From the NCBI GenBank assembly GCA_023228945.1, contig JALOAI010000001.1:248001-312000 (forward strand): a stretch of DNA of 64,000 bases, written 5' to 3'. Position numbers and translations under genes: made by a program. The notes under the pieces were generated by a model, which was not told the origin of the DNA, made no database searches, and worked only from the letters and a program-made list of their open reading frames with translations. This document shows, in pieces, positions 58,436 to 64,000 of the stretch (position 1 is the stretch's first letter; each line of letters begins with the position of its first letter). Source of the stretch: Pigmentiphaga sp. (GTDB lineage: Bacteria > Pseudomonadota > Gammaproteobacteria > Burkholderiales > Burkholderiaceae_B).

Positions 58436-59171
58436 TGGCATCTTCCACCGGCAATAGCTCACAGCCCAGCTCGCGCGCATAGCGCAGCAAGGCGTCGAGA
58501 TCGTCGGGACGGCAGCCGTAGGGGCCGCAATCCTCCTCCACCGCATGGGTATTGACGACCAGCCAGCCGCCGTCGGCGATCTGCTGCAGGGCCCTGCGCC
58601 AGGCCGACGACGCCAGTTCATCGCCATAAAGCCGCAGACTGCCGAGGCAGTTCAAATCGACATGATGCCGATAAACCCCGCCACCCACGACCCTGCATGA
58701 GCGAAAGCGCAAGACGCACTGTAGCTGCGAGGTGAGGTTGTAGCGACCGAAGGGATAGGCAAAATTGGCGGCGGTACGGCCGGTGAAGGTTGCGAGGAAG
58801 CGGGAATTGCGGTCCAGGTCGGCCCGGATCGCCTCCGCGCGCAGGTGCGTGTAGTCCTGGTGCGCCCAGCCATGGCTAGCGATCTCGTGACCCGCCCGGC
58901 ATAAGTCATGCAATTGTCCGGCCGTATGGGCGGCCTTGCCGTCTTCCTGGCCGCCGGTGAGCGATCCCGCCACATAGAAGGTACCGCGCCCGCCGTATGT
59001 CTGGAGCAAGGCGGCGCCGGTATCGCAGGCACTGCCGATGACGTCGTCGTACGTCATGCTCAGCACCGGCGCGCGGCCCGGTGTGATCCGCAACTCCCGC
59101 GGCAGCAAACGCCGCGACAACCACCGGCTCGCCTTGGCGGCGACCGCTCCCATCGTTGGCCCTACCCCCAT
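58410..59171 (-). CDS. NodB-type polysaccharide deacetylase
   Basis: 253 residues. Catalytic NodB motifs: LSMTYDDVIG (TFDD-like, Tyr for Phe), EIASHGWAHQDYTHL (the HxxxH metal site), FAYPFGRYN and VVNTHAVEE. It removes N- or O-acetyl groups from a polysaccharide. No signal peptide was seen, so it may act on a cytoplasmic precursor. Downstream of the second GT2 with 3 bases between; convergent with the FemAB-like gene. Confidence 0.88.
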   Translation of the reverse strand: MGVGPTMGAVAAKASRWLSRRLLPRELRITPGRAPVLSMTYDDVIGSACDTGAALLQTYGGRGTFYVAGSLTGGQEDGKAAHTAGQLHDLCRAGHEIASHGWAHQDYTHLRAEAIRADLDRNSRFLATFTGRTAANFAYPFGRYNLTSQLQCVLRFRSCRVVGGGVYRHHVDLNCLGSLRLYGDELASSAWRRALQQIADGGWLVVNTHAVEEDCGPYGCRPDDLDALLRYARELGCELLPVEDAINAWQRER

Positions 59172-59174
59172 GCG

Positions 59175-60092
59175 TCAGTTTCTCCGTAACAGCACACGCT
59201 TGAGTCGTTGCAGCTGCCAACGCCGCAACTCACGCCGGAACTCGAGGTCTTCGTAGCGCGGCAAGCGTCGCAGCGCCGCGCCAACGTAACCGGCAATCAT
59301 CAGGAGTCCGCCGATGACATAGGGCTTTTCGCGCATGCGGTTGAGCCCCGTGGCCAAGGCATAGAGGGGGTGATAGCCCATGTACCAATTGCCCCGCCCC
59401 CAACGCAAGCGCCCCACGTATAAGCTTCGATCGGACGAGCCCATGATGCGGTGATGCCACAGCCAGGCGTCGGGATCGTAGAAGCTCAGGGTTTCCCAGC
59501 CCTTCATGCGCGCCCGATGGATATCGATGCCATCCCAGGCCAGGTGTTCGACGAAACCGCCGATATCCTCGAAGGCTTCGCGCTTGTAAAGCTTGAACTG
59601 TCCGGCGACCTGCTCGGCTATGTGTCGTTCTTCGATGTAGCGGCCCCCTTCCGAGCGATAGACCTTGCCCGACACCGCCGCCAGCCGGGGCGAGGCCTCC
59701 AGTTTGGCGAGCATATGCTCGATGTAATGCGGGCCAAACGACATATCGCCATCCAGCTTGGCGATGTAGCGGTAATCCGGCGTGCGGATATGGTCGCGGC
59801 CGAAATTGAACGCCGCGATCACGCCGCCGCCCAACTTGCGAAAGCCGCGATCCTGCCGGATCTCGAGTCGAATGAAAGGATAGCGTTCGGCATATTCGCG
59901 CACGATTTCGGGCGTCGCGTCGCGCGAACCGTCGTCCACCAGAATCCATTCGACGGGACGCGCCGTCTGGGCCACCACGGAATCCAGCGTCAGCCGCAGA
60001 TATTGTGACTCGTCGCGGACGGGGGAGATAATCACCAGCGGAACGACCCTCGGGTTTTCCGCGGGTGCCGCTTGCACCGGGTTCAGTCGCAT
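59175..60092 (-). CDS. Family 2 glycosyltransferase (second)
   Basis: 305 residues. PLVIISPVRDESQYLRLTLD and WILVDDGSRDATPEIVREYA start the GT-A fold; YIAKLDGDMSFGPHYIEHML has the metal-binding DxD, and AWDGIDIHRARMKGWETLSF is the acceptor/catalytic region. A C-terminal segment (VIGGLLMIAGYVGAALRRLP) looks membrane associated. The ATG at 60092 overlaps the epimerase end by 10 bases; the frame upstream to 60212 is not conserved. Confidence 0.9.
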   Translation of the reverse strand: MRLNPVQAAPAENPRVVPLVIISPVRDESQYLRLTLDSVVAQTARPVEWILVDDGSRDATPEIVREYAERYPFIRLEIRQDRGFRKLGGGVIAAFNFGRDHIRTPDYRYIAKLDGDMSFGPHYIEHMLAKLEASPRLAAVSGKVYRSEGGRYIEERHIAEQVAGQFKLYKREAFEDIGGFVEHLAWDGIDIHRARMKGWETLSFYDPDAWLWHHRIMGSSDRSLYVGRLRWGRGNWYMGYHPLYALATGLNRMREKPYVIGGLLMIAGYVGAALRRLPRYEDLEFRRELRRWQLQRLKRVLLRRN

Positions 60093-61048
60093 GGCGAACC
60101 TTTTTGGGAATGGGCAGTGGCGGCCCTGGTCAGGCCTTCGGCCAGCGGCAGCCAGCGCATAGCCAGTTGATCGGTGGCGGCAGCGGCGTCGAGCCGGATA
60201 TCCTGTGCCCACAATCTTAGGAGCGAGGGCGGAATCGGCGGCGGCAAACGTGCTCCCTCGCCACGCAGGATAATCTCGCCAATTTTAAGCAGCGGCGCGA
60301 GGATACGCCCTTCGCATGCCAGGCGTCGTTGCGAAATGCGTGGCACCGGCACGGCACCCAAACAGCGGGCATAGGCAACGAAATAGTCGTTCCAGGTCGG
60401 TGCGGCGGGCATCGCCAGGTTGAAGATGCGCGACGCGCCCGCGGAGCTACGGCGCAAGGCGGCCAGCACGGCCTGTACGACGTCATCGATATGCACCAGA
60501 TTGCTGCAACCATCGCCGGCCGCACCGAGGTCGCCGATACGGCCGGCGCGCAGGAGGCGCTCGATGCGCACACTCCATTGCGGGCTGCCCCTGCCATAAA
60601 TGCATCCCGGGCGCAGCATGATCGCGTCGCCGAACTCGGCGAGCAAGCGCTCCGCCGCCACCTTGGCGCCCGCGTAGCCTCCCAGCCCTTCGGCCATGGG
60701 CGCTGTTTCATCCACCCGCCCGATGGCGGGCCCGTAGACCGCCATGGAGCTGAAATGCACCAGCCGGATCGCGGATCCGTGGCTCGCCATGGCGTTGCGC
60801 AGTGCCTGGGCGCCGGCCTGGATGGTTGCGGGCGATCCCGCCACGCAATTGACCACCGCGTCTACGTTGCGCAGCGCGGCGGCCAGGGCCGAGGCATCCG
60901 TGGCGTCGAGCACCAGGCCGCCTTCGCCGGCGCTACCCGGCCTGCGCAACACAGGCACCGGCGTGGCCCAGCCGCAATGGCGCAGCGCCGCCACGACGTG
61001 TCTGCCCACATAGCCTCCGGCGCCCAATACGAGCACGCGCTGCGTCAT
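60083..61048 (-). CDS. NAD-dependent epimerase/dehydratase-family protein
   Basis: 321 residues of the extended SDR family. VLVLGAGGYVGRHVVAALRH is the dinucleotide-binding start; the active site shows VHFSSMAVYGP (Ser) and GGYAGAKVAAERLL (YxxxK), and MLRPGCIYGRGSPQW follows. It likely modifies a nucleotide sugar or lipid-linked sugar. AGGAGGGG precedes the ATG at 61048. It overlaps the GMC oxidoreductase gene by 4 bases. Confidence 0.88.
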   Translation of the reverse strand: MTQRVLVLGAGGYVGRHVVAALRHCGWATPVPVLRRPGSAGEGGLVLDATDASALAAALRNVDAVVNCVAGSPATIQAGAQALRNAMASHGSAIRLVHFSSMAVYGPAIGRVDETAPMAEGLGGYAGAKVAAERLLAEFGDAIMLRPGCIYGRGSPQWSVRIERLLRAGRIGDLGAAGDGCSNLVHIDDVVQAVLAALRRSSAGASRIFNLAMPAAPTWNDYFVAYARCLGAVPVPRISQRRLACEGRILAPLLKIGEIILRGEGARLPPPIPPSLLRLWAQDIRLDAAAATDQLAMRWLPLAEGLTRAATAHSQKGSPCD

Positions 61049-62751
61049 CGCCCCTCCTGTCGTCTGAAATTTCGAGCCTGCCATCGGGACGCACTCCATG
61101 CACGCTGGCGACTCAAGTGGGCCGCCAGGCGCAAGGCCAGGGCCACCGCCGTCAACGTCGGGTTGGCCTGGCTGGAGGTGGGGAATACCGCGGATCCCGC
61201 GACGTAGAGATTATCCACCTCGTGCACCCGGCAGTTGGCGTCGACCACACTGCTGCGAGGGTCGGCGCCCATGCGTGCGGTACCGATATGATGGCCGCCG
61301 TAGGCGCCATAACGGATCATCTCGTGTTCCACGCCGGCGGGATCGTAGAGGAAGCGGCCCAATCCCGCTTCGGCCACATCGTGGGCGAGCACGGCCAGCG
61401 CGGCTTGTACGGTGCGCACATCCTGGCGGGTATGGCGCCAGTCCACGCGCAAGCGCGGCATGCCCAGCGCATCGGCGCTGCCGTGTTCCAGGGTGACGCG
61501 GCTATCGGGATTGGGCTCCTGCTCGGCGTGGAAATCCAGGCTGTAGCGCGGCGCGCGCGGATACACCACCACGGACGGGAACTTCCGCTCGGCCAGCGTG
61601 CGATGGCGCAACCAATGCCACAGAAAGGCGGTGATGCCCGGAATGTCGGACAGCACATTGCCGGCATGGGTCAGCCAGGTGCGCCAGGTGGCGGGCTCGC
61701 CACCGGTCAGTCGCTTGGCATATTCATAGGGGATGAAAGGCCCGGCCAGACACAGCAGCGATAGGACGCCCGTGCGGTGCGCGGGGTCGGTGAGCCGGGG
61801 GTGATGCAGGCGCGCGATGAAATTGCCCACCCGCAATCGTTGTTGCACGGCCGGCCGCAACGCAAGCCGCCGACGGCAATACACGCCGTCGTCGGAAATT
61901 TCGTATCCATGCCATACGCTGGCGGCCGGCGTTAGATCCAGCGTGCCGATCGTGCCCGCCAAATGGCACATGTAGTAGCGCCCCACCACGTCGTGGGCGT
62001 TGCCAATGCCACGGCCGCTGGCGCCGGGGCTGGCCAGCAGCAGGCGGGCCGTTTCAAGGCCTCCGGCGGCCAGCACATAGCGCCGCGCCTGAACCCGGAA
62101 ACGGTTGCCGCCCAGCGTGCGCACGTCCAGCGCCCGCAGCCGCCGCCCCGCGGGATCCAGATACATGGTACCGACATTCGCGCCAAGCACGACGCGGGCG
62201 TCGCCCTGCGCCAGGCGTTGCCGATAACGTTTACCGAAATCCGTGGGGCAGCTGAATCGCTCCAGGGTATTGCTGCTGAAGGCCGAGTCGGCCGGCAGGC
62301 CGGCGATCAGCTCGCGCACGGGCTGTGGAAACGCCGTTTCCACCGTATAGGCGAAGTCGCCCGCCTCGCACAAGCGGTTGGCTTCGGGATAGAACGGCAG
62401 CACATCACGATAATCGATGGGCCAGCCGCTATGGGCGATGAAATCGCGAGGCTGGAAATCGATGGGGTCGAACGGCATGCAGCGGCCGCCCCAGATCGTG
62501 GTCGATCCGCCGAAGCGGCGCTGCCGATAGCGATCGGGCGGGCTATGCAGGCGTTCGTCGGCCACCGTACCGGCATAGAGATCCTGGGTGGCCGCGTCTT
62601 GGGCATCGTTGCCGCTTTCCAGCAACAGCACATCGACCCCGGCTTCGAGGAGCGCCAGGGCGAGCGAGATGCCGACAGCGCCGCCGCCCACGATGCAGAC
62701 GTCCGCGGTGAGCGTGGTTTCGGATGGCACCGCCGCCGCCTCGATGATCAT
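61045..62751 (-). CDS. GMC-family FAD oxidoreductase
   Basis: 568 residues. FAD-binding VCIVGGGAVGISLALALLEA, GGSTTIWGGRCMPFDPIDFQ, AAGGLETARLLLAS and the C-terminal GGHHIGTARMG with VAGSAVFPTSSQANPTLTAV are all family marks; the His of GGHHIG is the likely catalytic base. Such enzymes oxidise alcohol or sugar hydroxyls. Its place in a polysaccharide cluster suggests it oxidises a sugar or lipid-sugar intermediate, which is inference. GAGGGACC precedes the ATG at 62751. First gene of GMC-epimerase-GT2-deacetylase. Confidence 0.88.
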   Translation of the reverse strand: MIIEAAAVPSETTLTADVCIVGGGAVGISLALALLEAGVDVLLLESGNDAQDAATQDLYAGTVADERLHSPPDRYRQRRFGGSTTIWGGRCMPFDPIDFQPRDFIAHSGWPIDYRDVLPFYPEANRLCEAGDFAYTVETAFPQPVRELIAGLPADSAFSSNTLERFSCPTDFGKRYRQRLAQGDARVVLGANVGTMYLDPAGRRLRALDVRTLGGNRFRVQARRYVLAAGGLETARLLLASPGASGRGIGNAHDVVGRYYMCHLAGTIGTLDLTPAASVWHGYEISDDGVYCRRRLALRPAVQQRLRVGNFIARLHHPRLTDPAHRTGVLSLLCLAGPFIPYEYAKRLTGGEPATWRTWLTHAGNVLSDIPGITAFLWHWLRHRTLAERKFPSVVVYPRAPRYSLDFHAEQEPNPDSRVTLEHGSADALGMPRLRVDWRHTRQDVRTVQAALAVLAHDVAEAGLGRFLYDPAGVEHEMIRYGAYGGHHIGTARMGADPRSSVVDANCRVHEVDNLYVAGSAVFPTSSQANPTLTAVALALRLAAHLSRQRAWSASRWQARNFRRQEGR

Positions 62752-62944
62752 GGTCCCTCGTCTCCGTGCGCCGCGCTCCGCGTTGGCACAATCTGGTTCT
62801 CCGATAGTTGCCGCACCCGCGTCCGAATCGCGAGCGCGACATTGTACTTTGTGCTCTTTCGTCCACACCGGGATCGAACGAGTATCCGCACTCCTCCATG
62901 CAAGAGATAATGCCGCTGGTTTCCCGACTGACAGGATCGATCCG

Positions 62945-64000
62945 ATGTGCGGCATTCTCGGAGGCTGGTGGCGCCACCCGCCCGCAGGCCTGGAACTCCG
63001 GCTACAGGCCGGTCTCGCGGCGCTGCGCCATCGCGGCCCCAACGATCAGGGCCTGGAGGGCTCGGCGCAGGCCGGCGGCCATCTCGCGCTGGGCCACACC
63101 CGGCTCTCCATCCTCGACCTCAGCCCGGCGGGACGCCAGCCGCGTGCCTCGACCGACGGCCGTTATCTCATCACGTTCAACGGCGAGATCTACAACTACC
63201 GCGAACTCCGCCGTGAGCTGATGCAGGCCGGCCGGGTGTTCGAAACCGACACCGATACCGAGGTATTGTTGCAGGCCTGGGAGACCTGGGGCGAGGCCGC
63301 CTTGCCGCGACTGGTCGGCATGTTCGCCTTCGCGGTGCTGGATCGTCTCGATCAAAGCCTGACTTGCGTCGCCGATCCTTTTGCCATCAAGCCCTTGTTC
63401 TGGACCTGTAGCCCGCAAGTCTTTGCCTTTGCGTCCGAGCCCAAAGCGCTGCAAACCCTGCTGGGCGAGGCGCCGCGCCTCGACTGGCAGCGAGCCTACG
63501 ATTATCTGGTGCATGGCGTCTACGACAGTGGCGAGCGCACCTTTACGTCGGGCGTACGGCGGCTGCGACCCGGCCAGTTGCTGCGCTGGTCCGCCGCCAG
63601 CCCTTCGGCTCCCGAGATTCGTTTCTGGTGGCAACCGCCGGTGCGGCCGGCCACGGCGCTGGCCTTCGCCGACGCCGCGGCGGCGTTGCGCGAGAGCTTC
63701 CTCGAGAGCATCCGGCTGCATCTACGCAGCGACGTGCCGGTCGGTGCCGCGCTGTCGGGCGGCCTCGACTCTTCGGCCATCGTCTGTGCCATGCGCCACG
63801 TCGAGCCCGACCTGCCGATCCATACCATCAGTTTCGTGGCTCAGGGTTCGCCCAAGTCGGAAGAAGCCTGGGCCGACCGCATCAACGCCCACGTCGGCGC
63901 GCGGCCGCACAAGGTGTACGTTCGGCCGGGAGAGTTGGCCGCCCATCTCGACGATCTCATCCAGGCCCAGGGCGAGCCGTTCGGCAGCACCAGCATTTAC
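62945..64000 (+). CDS. asnB: Asparagine synthase (glutamine-hydrolysing), 3' partial
   Basis: 352 codons visible; the gene runs off the window. The N-terminal glutaminase begins MCGILGG with catalytic Cys2, then LRHRGPNDQGLEG, LGHTRLSILDLSPAGRQP and FNGEIYNYRELRREL. The synthetase domain starts with the ATP loop VPVGAALSGGLDSSAIVCAM. It is divergent from the GMC gene. AsnB-like genes in exopolysaccharide clusters often amidate uronic acids instead of making asparagine, so the role is open. AGGA lies 8 bases before the ATG. Confidence 0.9.
   Translation, partial: MCGILGGWWRHPPAGLELRLQAGLAALRHRGPNDQGLEGSAQAGGHLALGHTRLSILDLSPAGRQPRASTDGRYLITFNGEIYNYRELRRELMQAGRVFETDTDTEVLLQAWETWGEAALPRLVGMFAFAVLDRLDQSLTCVADPFAIKPLFWTCSPQVFAFASEPKALQTLLGEAPRLDWQRAYDYLVHGVYDSGERTFTSGVRRLRPGQLLRWSAASPSAPEIRFWWQPPVRPATALAFADAAAALRESFLESIRLHLRSDVPVGAALSGGLDSSAIVCAMRHVEPDLPIHTISFVAQGSPKSEEAWADRINAHVGARPHKVYVRPGELAAHLDDLIQAQGEPFGSTSIY

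Overview
The window is GC-rich chromosomal DNA from a betaproteobacterium, most likely order Burkholderiales and plausibly family Alcaligenaceae (Bordetella/Achromobacter-like). The reasons are a lipoyl-domain-fused dihydrolipoamide dehydrogenase beside a single-lipoyl aceF, a Bug-family solute receptor, the glnA-ntrB-ntrC order, and the yicC/rph-rdgB-hemW-yggS neighbourhood. Family and synteny statements come from recognition of the proteins by eye; no search was run.

Layout. 1-5.7 kb: the 3' part of an LtaS/MdoB-type sulfatase-fold transferase coupled to dgkA, then purT, a creatininase-family amidohydrolase, a Bug receptor and a secreted D-Ala-D-Ala dipeptidase. 5.9-17.7 kb: pyruvate dehydrogenase genes (aceE-aceF-lpdA, minus strand) divergent from a FixL/FixJ-like two-component pair, then folD and an M3 oligopeptidase. 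17.8-22.6 kb: two Rieske oxygenase alpha subunits, a LuxR-type regulator, and phenylalanine hydroxylase with its pterin dehydratase. 23-27.3 kb: an AsmA protein, an AT-rich island, exodeoxyribonuclease III and an enoyl-CoA hydratase/isomerase. 27.3-36.3 kb: the glnA-ntrB-ntrC operon with a sigma-54 promoter and two NtrC-type sites, then yggS, hemW, rdgB, rph and yicC. 36.3-40.6 kb: an IS66-like remnant, a RES/DUF2384 toxin-antitoxin pair, and the kynurenine genes kynB-kynU-kynA. 40.8-47 kb: nnrS with an NsrR-like site, a small LuxR protein, and a Zur-box-preceded zinc cluster (ZrgA/DUF2796, ABC ATPase, permease, DUF3299, Fur-family regulator). 47.1-50.7 kb: msbA, a heptosyltransferase-family gene and bioY. 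50.9-64 kb: an exopolysaccharide-type cluster (GH-like protein, O-antigen-ligase-like polymerase, flippase, two GT2 transferases, FemAB-like acyltransferase, polysaccharide deacetylase, epimerase, GMC oxidoreductase, asparagine synthase cut by the window edge).

The most unusual structure is a family of 75-bp repeats made of several hairpins. There is one copy before the luxR gene at 20.2 kb, four units filling the luxR/phhA convergent gap, and four units fused in frame (4 x 25 codons) into the N-terminus of the zinc-cluster permease. Shorter relatives follow kynA and the fur-family gene and lie upstream of the polymerase gene. The elements that follow or start inside genes begin at a TGA trinucleotide. 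A second striking feature is a 228-bp stretch, identical base for base, that encodes the lipoyl domains of both aceF and lpdA.
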